The position numbers and the translations under genes were made by a program. Below, one piece after another: positions 25,223-34,352 of a stretch of 64,000 bases of DNA. The DNA lies in the NCBI GenBank assembly GCA_947259225.1, contig CAMYLK010000014.1:21279-85278 (forward strand). Reading direction: 5' to 3'. Every line of letters begins with the position of its first letter. Positions within the stretch are counted from its first letter, which is position 1. The notes beneath the pieces were generated by a model. That model ran no database searches. It was given only the letters and a program-made list of their open reading frames with translations, and was not told the origin of the DNA. Origin of the DNA: an uncultured Desulfobulbaceae bacterium. GTDB lineage: Bacteria; Desulfobacterota; Desulfobulbia; Desulfobulbales; Desulfobulbaceae.

Positions 25223-25332
25223 TTATTTTTTTAATTATTTGTATTCCGTTAGAAGATTTTCCGCATTTTCAATGTGAAATAGAGCTGAAAATCATCATTC
25301 AAGAGAAGTAATTCTTTAACCTGGAGATTGAA

Positions 25333-28300
25333 ATGGGAAAAGGAATGGAACACAGGGCCGGATCAGTCATGGTCGTTGGCGGAGGCATTGCCGGTGTACA
25401 GGCTGCGCTCGACCTGACAGAACTGGGCTACTATGTCTATCTGGTTGAAAAGGAAGCCGTTGTGGGCGGAGTCATGGCCCAGCTTGACAAAACCTTTCCA
25501 ACGAACGACTGCTCGCTCTGAATTCTCGCGCCAAAACTGGTAGAGGCCGGTCGGTCTCCAAACATCGAGATGCTCACCAATGCAGATTTCCTGTCATTGG
25601 ATGGTAAACCAGGCGATTTTACAGCTAAAATCAGGCTGCGTCCCCGTTATATTGATGCTGACAACTGCACGGCATGCGGACTCTGCACACAGTATTGTCC
25701 GCGGCACCACGTGGATGAATACAACGAAGGCTTGTCACTTACACGCCCGATACATATAGACTATGCCCAGGCTGTACCGGCAACGTATTATATTGATCCG
25801 GGTTCGTGCCTCCATCTGCAGCATGACACCTGCCAGATATGTGTACCGGTATGCCAAAGCCATGCCATTAACTTTGACCAGAAACCTGAAGAACTTGATC
25901 TCAAGGTAGGTGCAGTAATTCTGTCACCGGGATTTGGGAAGATTTCTGAAGAAACACTTGAGAAATACGGATACAATAAACATCCTGATATTGTTACCAG
26001 CATCGAGTTTGAACGCATGACCACAGCATCAGGTCCGTTTATGGGTGAAGTGAAATGCTTTTCCGACGGTCGTCATCCAAAACGGATGGCCTTTATTCAG
26101 TGTGTCGGTTCCCGCGACCTTGGATGTGACAACGGCTACTGTTCATCGGTGTGCTGCATGTATTCTATCAAGGAAGCTCTGGTCGCCAAGGAACATGATC
26201 CTGAAGTAGATATCACTATTTACTATATGGATATCCGTACCCAGGGCAAAGAATTCGACAAGGCTCGCGAGCGCGCCGAATCCATGGGTATCAAGTTTGT
26301 CAGGGCAAAGGTTGCAGACGTAACTCCCTGGGAGAATCGGTTGCAGTTGACCTTTTCCACCCTGAATGCCAAGCATGTTTTTGAGCCTTATGACATGGTA
26401 GTACTGTCGGTAGGCCTGGAGTCACCGCGTGACGCACAGGGTATAGCAGAAAAAGCAGGTATCGAACTGAATAACTATGATTTCTGCAAGACCGGGACCT
26501 TTTCACCATTGGCAACAACACGGGATGGTGTCATTGTTGCCGGAGCTTTCCAGGGACCAAAAGATATCCCTGAAAGCGTTACCCAAGCTACCGCGGCTGC
26601 AGGCATTGCTGCAGGTATGCTTGCCAAACAACGGGGGCAGGGAGTTATCCATAAATCTTATCCTGACGAACAGCCCTTTGACGATGAAATCAGGATTGGT
26701 GTGTTTGTCTGCCACTGCGGCATTAATATCAGTTCAGTCGTAGATGTAAAAAATGTTGAAGATTCGACTGAGGGTATGGAAGGCGTCGTCTATCATACTG
26801 ACAGTCTCTATTCCTGCTCTCAGGATGCCCAGGAAGTTCTTAAAGATAAAATTAAGGAACACGACCTGAACAGGGTTGTAATCGCTGCCTGTTCTCCTCG
26901 GACCCACGAGCCACTCTTTCAGGAAACACTTAAAGACGCAGGGCTCAACCGGAGCCTGATTGAAATGGTCAACATTCGCGATCAATGCTCATGGGTTCAT
27001 GCCGCTGAACCTGAGGCTGCCACTGATAAATCCAGGGATCTCGTCCGTATGGCGGTTGCCAAGGCGCGTGGCATGAAACCCCTGCCCGAACAGACTGTTC
27101 CGGTGACCCCGAAAACTTTGATCATCGGCAGCGGAATCGCCGGCATGACAGCAGCCATGTCTCTTGCCGAGCAAGGTTTTGAGTGTTTGCTTCTTGAGAA
27201 GGGGAAAACGCTTGGCGGCAATCTAGGCCTGCTGAACCATACATTGGATCAGGAAGAAACAGGGAAACACCTGAAACAGCTCGTTGCCAAAGTAAAAAGG
27301 AACAAGAAAATCAATGTGGCTACAGAAGCTGAACTTACTTCTATATCCGGCTTTATAGGAAACTATGCCTCAGTTATAGCTACGGGCTCTGGCAAGAAAA
27401 AGACCGAGCAGACTTTTGATCATGGAACGGTTGTTCTTGCCACCGGTGGTCATGAACATCGCCCTGAAGGATATCTGCTTGACAAGAGCAACAAGGTTGT
27501 CACCCAGTTGGAACTTGAGAAACGTTTGGCCGGTAAAGCCAAGAATCGGGCTCCAGGAACTGTTGTTATGATTCAATGCGCCGGTTCCCGGGGAGATGAT
27601 CTTAACTACTGTTCCAAAGTCTGTTGTAATCATGCGGTAAAAAACGCTCTTAAAATTAAAGAAATTAATCCAGATGCGCGTGTTATTGTCCTGTATCGTG
27701 ACATGCGGACGTATGGTTATGCCGAAGACGCGTATCGTGATGCACGTCTCAAGGGAGTCATCTTTATACCATATGAAATGGACAACAAGCCTGAACTCTC
27801 TGAAAAAGGGCGGAATCTGCGTGTCAAATTTTTTGACTCCATCATGCAGGAGGAAATGGATATAACACCTGACCTCGTAGCTTTATCCGTAGGCATAGTA
27901 CCTGACAGCACTGAGGAGTTGAGCAAACTGCTCAAAGCACCGTTGACTGATGACAAATTCTTCCTCGAAGCCCATGTTAAGCTTCGGCCGGTTGAACTGC
28001 CTGTAGACGGGATGTATGTGTGCGGTCTTGCCCATGGTCCCAAGCCCCTTGATGAAACTATTTCACAGGCTCAGGCTGCGGCAGCCAAGGCCGCGCAGCC
28101 TCTTGTCAAGGGTTGCGTGTCTGTAGCTCCCATTGTTTCGAGTGTTGATCAGGAACAATGCATCGGCTGCAGCTTGTGTGCAAGCCTCTGCCCATTCAAG
28201 GCTATAGAAATGATAAAAGTTGACAAGAAACGCAAAGCACAGACAATAGCCGCTTCCTGCAAAGCATGCGGTATCTGTGCCAGCCACTGCCCGAGTTTTG

Positions 28301-28395
28301 CAATTTCCATGGGTGGGTTTACCAACGAACAGATCAATTCCCAGATAAGCGCCTTTGGCGATGTCAGTGAAAAAGAAACTGCTGAGGTATCATAA
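25333..28395 (+). CDS. hdrA: Double-length HdrA-like FAD/iron-sulfur protein with selenocysteine
   Basis: 1020 residues with Sec63 at the TGA 25519-25521. Order: FAD domain 1 (~8-450; [17 protein letters not shown], then [15 protein letters not shown], where HdrA proteins have CSxC) with inserted 4Fe-4S cysteines at ~110-180; an HdrA N-terminal-type domain (~455-590; [11 protein letters not shown]); FAD domain 2 (~595-930; [16 protein letters not shown]) without the CSxC/U motif; and two C-terminal 4Fe-4S clusters (~940-1000; [24 protein letters not shown]). Two FADs and many clusters fit a flavin-based electron-bifurcating hub, like HdrA of heterodisulfide reductase complexes; long HdrA-like proteins of this kind occur in sulfate reducers. 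GGAG lies seven bases before the ATG. It ends in a one-base stop/start overlap with mvhD. No hdrB or hdrC is adjacent, so the partner is probably FdhA. Confidence 0.9.
25519..25558 (+). promoter_or_regulatory. SECIS-like element of hdrA (TGA plus hairpin)
   Basis: Downstream of the TGA a 6-bp stem GAGGCC / GGTCTC (25543-25548 / 25553-25558, one G-T pair) closes a GGTC loop. The loop starts 28 bases after the TGA, within the usual bacterial range, and carries the GGU expected by SelB. Confidence 0.75.
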
Positions 28396-28994
28396 TGAGT
28401 GAACAATACAATCCCAGAATACTGGGTTTTCTCTGTAACTGGTGCTGCTATGCAGCTGCAGACGCTGCGGGCGTTTCACGTTTTCAGTATCCGCCCAATC
28501 TGCGTACCATACGTGTCATGTGTACGGGAAGGGTTGATCCGGCTTTTATCATGCGTGGATTTCTCGAAGGAGCAGATGGTATTTTTACCGGCGGCTGACA
28601 ACTTGGCGAATGTCATTACCAGGTTGGTAATTATGATGCGATGGGTATGAACGCTATGGTTCATAACGTTTTAAAGGAAATTGGTATCCGCGAAGAGCGG
28701 TATAACCTCCAGTGGGCATCAGCTGCGGAAGCACCGCGCTTTGTACAGCTGATCACCGAGTTTACCCAAAAGATGAAAGAACTGGGGCCCCTTGGTAAAG
28801 CAGAAGGGATGAGCCAGGAAGAACTTAAGGAACGACTTGAGAAAGGGCTGGCGGTTGTCAGTGACCAGAAAGTAAGGGTCAGCTTCGGTAATGCCACCAA
28901 GGCTGTCCGCAAAGATGGTATATGGACGCACGAACATATCGGCGAGTTAATTACCACAAAGATGGCGAAAACCATGGACAAGGTTTTCGCCTAG
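28395..28994 (+). CDS. mvhD: MvhD/FrhD-like electron-transfer iron-sulfur subunit with selenocysteine
   Basis: 199 residues with Sec68 at TGA 28596-28598. The N-terminal FLCNWCCYAAADAAG and VMCTGRVDPAFIMRGF match MvhD, the 2Fe-2S protein that passes electrons between a hydrogenase or formate dehydrogenase and HdrA. Family members normally have a Cys in the next motif (GCHxGDCHY); here it is GGU-QLGECHYQVGN. The region after ~110 is a helical extension seen in many bacterial forms. Reading stops at TGA would leave a 67-residue stub, while the downstream sequence is clearly homologous and in frame, so it is one gene. The ATG overlaps the hdrA TAA by one base, giving translational coupling. It is the last gene before the terminator. 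Confidence 0.9.
28596..28631 (+). promoter_or_regulatory. SECIS-like element of mvhD (TGA plus hairpin)
   Basis: A perfect 6-bp stem ATTACC / GGTAAT (28615-28620 / 28626-28631) closes the loop AGGTT. The GGT begins 24 bases after the TGA. Its shape and spacing match bacterial SECIS elements. Confidence 0.82.
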
Positions 28995-29021
28995 CTTGTA
29001 GTTTTATACACTCTATTTTAT

Positions 29022-29058
29022 AACCCAGCGTCCAATTTCCGGAAGCTGGGTTTTTTTT
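29022..29058 (+). terminator. Rho-independent terminator of the Wood-Ljungdahl/fdh gene run
   Basis: Stem AACCCAGC (29022-29029) with GCTGGGTT (29045-29052), a 15-base loop, then a run of eight T. It lies just past the mvhD stop and before the convergent phosphofructokinase gene. Confidence 0.85.
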
Positions 29059-29126
29059 ATGCACCTTTGTTAGACAGTATAAAAGCAGCAGCCCTTTGAT
29101 TTTACAATATATTTATATGTGAATGA

Positions 29127-30434
29127 CTAGGACAAGTCACAGGTAATCATATTTTCAGGCTGTCCTGTACAGGAAATTACATCTTCCCACATCCTGCCCA
29201 ATGGATCTATTTTTTTTCTCTCATAGGTAGTCAGTGGAATGGGAACGTGAGTGAACTGGTTGTGGCTGTGACCTATAAACATGTTCGTTCTTCCTGTCAT
29301 ACCTGCATGGACCGCATTATATCCCAGAAGAAGGCAGAATGCAGAATCGTAGGCATTAGCAGGCATGGAGCGGATAGTATAGCTCGGATCGATATACTTG
29401 AGGGTTATGTCGATGTTTTCCTTATTAAAATAATCACATATTTTCTCTTTCAGGAAGAGCCCAATGTCACCAAGCTTCAAATTACCGGAGGGATCTGTAC
29501 CAAGATTTTTCCGGTCATCAAGCATTAAATTCTGCCCGGCACCTTCTCCTACCACAATCACAGCGTATCCGCGCCTGGTTATCCTTTTATTGAGCGAGCT
29601 AAGAAATCCCTCAAGGCTGAACTCAACCTCCGGTACCAGGCAGAAGTTCACCACATTGTTTGCCAGGGCAGCAGAAGCTGCAATGAAACCTGATTCACGC
29701 CCCATGAGTTTTACAAGGCCTATCCCGTTCCTGGCCCCCATGGCTTCAATATACGCTGAGTAAGTGGAGGTATTTGATGCTTCAACAGCTGTAATATAGC
29801 CAAAGGACATTTCGATGTGAGATATATCATTATCAATGGTTTTGGGAACTCCGATAACATTTATTTTCAGGCCCCGATTGGATATTTCTTCGTAAATTGC
29901 TGTGGCACCCCGCATTGTACCGTCTCCGCCGATGGCGTACAGCGTTGAAATATGCATCTGTTCAAGGGTGTCGACCATGGAACCCACATCCTGCGGTCCC
30001 CTGGACGAACCAAGGATTGTGCCTCCCTGATTATGGATTTCACGAACGACATCAGGGGTCAGGGCAAGAGGTTGGTGTCCAAACCTAGGGGCCAACCCCT
30101 CAAATCCGTAACGGAATCCCCAGATAGTGCGCACACCATAATGATGGTACAAACTCATGACAATGGCCCGTATGACGTCGTTTGTTCCCGGGCAGAGCCC
30201 GCCGCACGTCACAATACCGCAGCTTATTTTTGAAGAATCGAAAAAAATCTTTTTTCTCGGGCCAGCCATCTCAAAACTTGGAATTTCTCCGCAAACTTCA
30301 ATATAGGGCTGCAGGTCCTTCAGTTTGGAAGTAAAGAGTATTTTATCATCATCCTTGATAAACAAAGAACGGTGCATGGGGTTGGTGATTTTGCACTCAC
30401 CGATTTGCTCGATCCGGAGGTCAGATACTTTCAT
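29127..30434 (-). CDS. pfkA: 6-phosphofructokinase
   Basis: A 435-residue phosphofructokinase of the longer group that includes plant and PPi-dependent enzymes. It phosphorylates fructose 6-phosphate in glycolysis. Motifs are TCGGLCPGTNDVIR (nucleotide site), GGDGTMRGA (the Gly after Asp favours ATP over pyrophosphate as donor, since PPi enzymes usually have GGDD), the catalytic PKTIDNDI, and MGRESGFIAASAAL. The start overlaps the stop of glycogen phosphorylase by four bases (ATGA), so the two are translationally coupled and would act in series, phosphorylase feeding hexose phosphate into glycolysis. Donor specificity is an inference from one residue. Confidence 0.88.
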   Translation of the reverse strand: MKVSDLRIEQIGECKITNPMHRSLFIKDDDKILFTSKLKDLQPYIEVCGEIPSFEMAGPRKKIFFDSSKISCGIVTCGGLCPGTNDVIRAIVMSLYHHYGVRTIWGFRYGFEGLAPRFGHQPLALTPDVVREIHNQGGTILGSSRGPQDVGSMVDTLEQMHISTLYAIGGDGTMRGATAIYEEISNRGLKINVIGVPKTIDNDISHIEMSFGYITAVEASNTSTYSAYIEAMGARNGIGLVKLMGRESGFIAASAALANNVVNFCLVPEVEFSLEGFLSSLNKRITRRGYAVIVVGEGAGQNLMLDDRKNLGTDPSGNLKLGDIGLFLKEKICDYFNKENIDITLKYIDPSYTIRSMPANAYDSAFCLLLGYNAVHAGMTGRTNMFIGHSHNQFTHVPIPLTTYERKKIDPLGRMWEDVISCTGQPENMITCDLS

Positions 30435-32944
30435 GTCAGTTTTTGAATTTCCACATCTATTGGACGAATTTTCCAGATTATGTCACAGTATTCTTCAATT
30501 GAACGGTCAGAAGAGAAATACCCCATCCGGGCAGCATTAATTATTGACATCCTTGCCCATTTTTCCTGGTCTTCCCATGTTCTGCTGACGGCTTCCTGAC
30601 ACCGAAGATATGATTCATAATCTGCAAGAACAAAAAAATCATCACCATAGACAAGATGATCGAATAACGGCTTGAAGAAATTGACATCACCGTGGGAAAA
30701 ATATCCGTCACGGATGAGATTTAACACATCATGCAACTCCTTGTTTTCCTGATAAATAGAATAGGGTATATAACCGCTGTTATGGAGTTTTAGCAATTTA
30801 TTGACGGTCAGCCCGAACAGAAAAAAGTTTTCAGAGTCCACTGCTTCACGTATTTCGACGTTTGCCCCGTCCAGGGTTCCGATCGTCAGTGCACCGTTCA
30901 GTGAAAATTTCATATTCCCCGTACCAGAGGCTTCCTTGCCCGCGGTAGATATCTGCTCAGAAAGATCAGCAGCAGGGTAAATACGCTGACCAACTTTTAC
31001 GTTAAAGTTGGGTATGAAAACGACTTTTAACCTGCCCCTGACATCCTTGTCTGCATTTACTACGCCGGCAACAGAAGTGATGAGCTTGATAATCAGCTTG
31101 GCCATAAAATATCCGGGAGCGGCTTTTCCACCGAATATGAAAGTACGGGGAACAACTTCTGCATCCGGATTTTCCTTGATGCGCCTGTATAATGAAATTA
31201 TATGCAGAACATTGAGATGCTGCCTTTTATATTCATGAATACGTTTGACTTGAACATCAAACATAGAAGATGGATCAACAGAGATACCTGTTTTTTCTTT
31301 TATATAAGCAGATAGATTTTCCTTGTTCTGCTGCTTGACTTTCATCCATTTTTTACGAAAGCTTTCATCTTCTGCCAAGGGCTCCAGATCGCTTAGCTTT
31401 TCAAGGTTATTTGACCAGTCTTGTCCGATTCTGCTTTCAATCAGGTTTGTCAGGGCAGGGTTGCTCAGCATAACCCAGCGTCGTGGAGATACCCCATTGG
31501 TAATATTATGAAATTTTTCAGGTTCCATTTCAAAAAAGTCGGTGAAAAGATTTGTTTTAACCAGTTTTGTGTGCATTGCTGCGACACCATTAACAGCGTT
31601 GCTGCCTATGACTGCCAGGTTTGCCATCCTCACGTAACGGTTTCCGGATTCTTCGATAATAGACATACGCCTGAGACGGTCATTATCACCGGGATATCGG
31701 AGTCTGACGGTATCGAGAAAACGTTTGTTGATTTCGTAAATGATCTCAAGATGTCTTGGCAGTTCGCTCTTAAACAGGGATTCCGACCATTTTTCAAGAG
31801 CCTCGGGCAGGAGGGTATGGTTAGTGTAGCTGAACGTCCGTCTGGTAATATCCCAGGCAGTATCCCATTCCAGTTCATGATCATCGACAAGGATGCGCAT
31901 CAACTCAGCAACGGCAATTGACGGGTGAGTATCGTTCAGCTGACCGGCCCACATGTCCGGGAGGGTTTCAATCTTGTTGCCGAGTCTGAGGTGGATGCGA
32001 AGCACGTCTTTCAGGGTACAGGCTGCAAAAAAATACTGCTGTGATAGTCGGAGATGTTTTCCCTTGATGGCCTGATCATTCGGGTATAAAACTTTTGAGA
32101 TGTTTTCAGCCATAACCTTGGCCTCAACAGCACCATAGTAATCACCTACATTGAATGCCTGAAAATCAAATGATTCAGGTGCCTCTGCCTTCCAGAGCCT
32201 GAGCAGGCCGACGTTATTCACATGGTATCCTGGAACGGGCGTATCATACGGCACACCTGTGACAACAACCCCGGGGATCCATCGTACCCTGAACCGGCCG
32301 GCATCATCATAATAATTTTCCGTGTGGCCGCCAAAGCCTACATTGGTACAATCTTCCGGTCTGGCTATCTCCCAGGGATTGCCAAACCGAAGCCACTTGT
32401 CTGTTATTTCCTCCTGCCAGCCCCCTGTTATAATCTGGTCGAAAATACCGAATTCGTAGCGGATACCGTAGGCAATTGACGGCCTCTGGAGCGTTGCCAG
32501 GGAATCAAGAAAGCAGGCGGCAAGTCTACCCAGACCTCCATTACCAAGTCCCGGCTCTTCTTCCTGTTCTATCAGCTTCTCGTAATCAATATCAAGTTCC
32601 GCCATTGCTTCCCGCACTTGTGCTTCAAAACCCATGTTAAGTATGCTGTTGGCAAGATGGGGGCCAGTCAAATATTCGGCAGAGAGGTAGAAGACAACTT
32701 TGACTTCTTCATGAATATAGGTATTCAGGGTATTGACCCAGAGCTGGAGCAGACGATCACGTACAGTGTAGGCCAGCGCCATGTACAAGTCATTGATACT
32801 GGCATTCTGAAGGTTCCGCCCCTGAACGTAGAACAGGTTTTCCAGGAACGCTTTTTTGATCGTATCTTTTCTGGTTCCTGTACGGATATCAGGACAGGTA
32901 GAGGGAATGGTAATAAACTGAGTTGGCGTTTTAGGCTTTGGCAT
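30431..32944 (-). CDS. glgP: Glycogen/starch phosphorylase
   Basis: An 837-residue alpha-glucan phosphorylase that releases glucose 1-phosphate from glycogen using inorganic phosphate and pyridoxal phosphate. Recognisable stretches are YLSAEYLTGPHLANSIL, EEEPGLGNGGLGRLAACF, VQLNDTHPSIAV-like QLNDTHPSIAV, NGVSPRRWV, and the PLP-binding EASGTGNMKFSLNGALTIG near residue 660. Length is normal. It sits between a universal stress protein gene (6 bases away) and phosphofructokinase (4-base overlap) on the same strand, forming a storage-carbon breakdown unit. Glycogen synthesis genes are not in the window. Confidence 0.95.
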   Translation of the reverse strand: MPKPKTPTQFITIPSTCPDIRTGTRKDTIKKAFLENLFYVQGRNLQNASINDLYMALAYTVRDRLLQLWVNTLNTYIHEEVKVVFYLSAEYLTGPHLANSILNMGFEAQVREAMAELDIDYEKLIEQEEEPGLGNGGLGRLAACFLDSLATLQRPSIAYGIRYEFGIFDQIITGGWQEEITDKWLRFGNPWEIARPEDCTNVGFGGHTENYYDDAGRFRVRWIPGVVVTGVPYDTPVPGYHVNNVGLLRLWKAEAPESFDFQAFNVGDYYGAVEAKVMAENISKVLYPNDQAIKGKHLRLSQQYFFAACTLKDVLRIHLRLGNKIETLPDMWAGQLNDTHPSIAVAELMRILVDDHELEWDTAWDITRRTFSYTNHTLLPEALEKWSESLFKSELPRHLEIIYEINKRFLDTVRLRYPGDNDRLRRMSIIEESGNRYVRMANLAVIGSNAVNGVAAMHTKLVKTNLFTDFFEMEPEKFHNITNGVSPRRWVMLSNPALTNLIESRIGQDWSNNLEKLSDLEPLAEDESFRKKWMKVKQQNKENLSAYIKEKTGISVDPSSMFDVQVKRIHEYKRQHLNVLHIISLYRRIKENPDAEVVPRTFIFGGKAAPGYFMAKLIIKLITSVAGVVNADKDVRGRLKVVFIPNFNVKVGQRIYPAADLSEQISTAGKEASGTGNMKFSLNGALTIGTLDGANVEIREAVDSENFFLFGLTVNKLLKLHNSGYIPYSIYQENKELHDVLNLIRDGYFSHGDVNFFKPLFDHLVYGDDFFVLADYESYLRCQEAVSRTWEDQEKWARMSIINAARMGYFSSDRSIEEYCDIIWKIRPIDVEIQKLT

Positions 32945-32950
32945 GGCTGA

Positions 32951-33442
32951 TTAATCAAGAAGGCGTTTACGAAGATGACCGGCATTTTTTTCGTCCCGGA
33001 ACGATACGATGGTAACAGGCGAACGATGAAAAACCTTGTCTGCTACCGAACCTGTCAAGGTATGTAAAAAATCTGTTTTGTCCCTTATGCCCATAACAAT
33101 CATGTCCGCTTCTTCTTCGACAGCCAGTTTCAACAAAGCATCGGAGGGATGGCCGACCTTGAAAATTAACCTGATTCGATTCTGCGGGAAATCAATTTCT
33201 TTCAGCATGGTTTTCAATTGCGTTGTACGCTCAGTTTCTATCTCCTGGACATAGTGTTCTTCATCAACATCGTAACCATATGATGTAATTTTCTGAACAA
33301 TTTCCACATCCCGTTCATTAATAATATTCACCAGGATCATATCTGAGTCGAGCGCTGCTGCTAGTGTTGCTGCATATCTTATAAGGTCAACGGAATGGCT
33401 GGAGAAAGCGACCGGTACCATAATTTTATTCATTTTGTCCAT
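32951..33442 (-). CDS. Universal stress protein (UspA family), glgP-linked
   Basis: About 163 residues from the ATG at 33442, chosen because AGGGA lies eight bases upstream; an in-frame ATG at 33502 has no such site. The UspA fold is seen from KIMVPVAFSSHS to the C-terminal MIVMGIRDKTDFLHTLTGSVADKVFHRSPVTIV, which includes a G-x(n)-GS(VA)-type ATP-binding loop. It is closely similar to the second stress protein at 38903-39397 along its whole length, including GYxVDxxHYVxEIExER. Being six bases upstream of glgP it is probably cotranscribed. The physiological signal is not known. Confidence 0.85.
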   Translation of the reverse strand: MDKMNKIMVPVAFSSHSVDLIRYAATLAAALDSDMILVNIINERDVEIVQKITSYGYDVDEEHYVQEIETERTTQLKTMLKEIDFPQNRIRLIFKVGHPSDALLKLAVEEEADMIVMGIRDKTDFLHTLTGSVADKVFHRSPVTIVSFRDEKNAGHLRKRLLD

Positions 33443-33623
33443 GCTCAATCCCTGGCTGAGTTTGCATTGGGGAGCTATCAGGTGATCTGTCACCCGGAAC
33501 ATATCAGATTAAATACTGAATTATATATTATTAGCCGTTATGGGTTTTGAAGTAAATATCAATTTATTTCAAATGGATTCAATGTATCCTGATGTTAAAG
33601 AGAAAGAAAAGATAAAATAACAC

Positions 33624-34352
33624 TTATTTGAAAAAACCGTACCGCAGAAATAACAGGACCTGCTCAACAACTTCTTCGCTCTCCATAATAAAAGGGTGTG
33701 AATGAGGCACGATTATAAAATCAGCCATTCCTTCAAGCCGGGTCTCAGATACAGCTACCTTACCATCATTAGGCTCATCATAGGCTGTTGACAAGAGATA
33801 GTTGATTGTACGGTCACCAGCAATTATTCCTACTTCGAAATTTGCAGGACCAAGCTGCAGAGGTATACTGTCTTCTCCTGTACCGAGTTGGAAGCCTGCA
33901 GGACCGTTTAACAAGCTGTATCCAGGATAAATTGAAAATTTATCTACTACCCGGCTGCCCTGGTTGGGAGGAGCAAGCATAACAACACGAGCTAACTCTG
34001 GTATTTCGTGAACAGACAGGTAATAACGGACAAGAATTCCACCGAGAGAATGCGTTACAAAATGAATACGTTCAGCAGACTGATCCCTGCAGAATTGCAA
34101 ACCTTTATTGATTGCGATTTCAGACAATTCCTCAATTTTTTTATAGCGGGAAGGGTAGTCTATATTGATGACAGAATAATCTTCACGGGCAAGCCTGTTT
34201 TCAATCATGTCCATAGAGGCAGACGTTCTCGCGAGCCCATGCAGGAGAACAACACATTCAGGAGAAGATGCAAGGCTACTTATTGCAGGTACTGAACAAT
34301 AAAAATCAACCAGCAGGACCAGCACGATGATACAAATCTTCAAGAATGTCAT
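33624..34352 (-). CDS. Membrane-anchored or secreted alpha/beta hydrolase (lipase-like)
   Basis: About 242 residues. The ATG at 34352 forms an ATGA overlap with the stop of the M20 peptidase, so it is preferred to the GTG at 34373. The N-terminus is a hydrophobic signal or anchor (~residues 4-25). The hydrolase domain has CVVLLHGLARTSASM (oxyanion-hole HG), the nucleophile elbow THSLGG and a late catalytic His in VPHSHPFIM. This pattern fits triacylglycerol lipases and esterases such as the PGAP1/LipA-type families. Substrate is not known; an outward location separates it physically from the cytosolic enzymes encoded in the same operon. Confidence 0.75.
   Translation of the reverse strand: MTFLKICIIVLVLLVDFYCSVPAISSLASSPECVVLLHGLARTSASMDMIENRLAREDYSVINIDYPSRYKKIEELSEIAINKGLQFCRDQSAERIHFVTHSLGGILVRYYLSVHEIPELARVVMLAPPNQGSRVVDKFSIYPGYSLLNGPAGFQLGTGEDSIPLQLGPANFEVGIIAGDRTINYLLSTAYDEPNDGKVAVSETRLEGMADFIIVPHSHPFIMESEEVVEQVLLFLRYGFFK

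Noticed and set aside
25333..25521. A 62-residue FAD-binding peptide ahead of a separate hdrA
   Set aside because: The TGA replaces the second Cys of the HdrA CSxC motif and the downstream frame continues the same domain.
28395..28598. A 67-residue protein followed by a second small gene at 28641
   Set aside because: Both parts together make one MvhD-like protein with Sec at a known Cys position and a SECIS-like hairpin.
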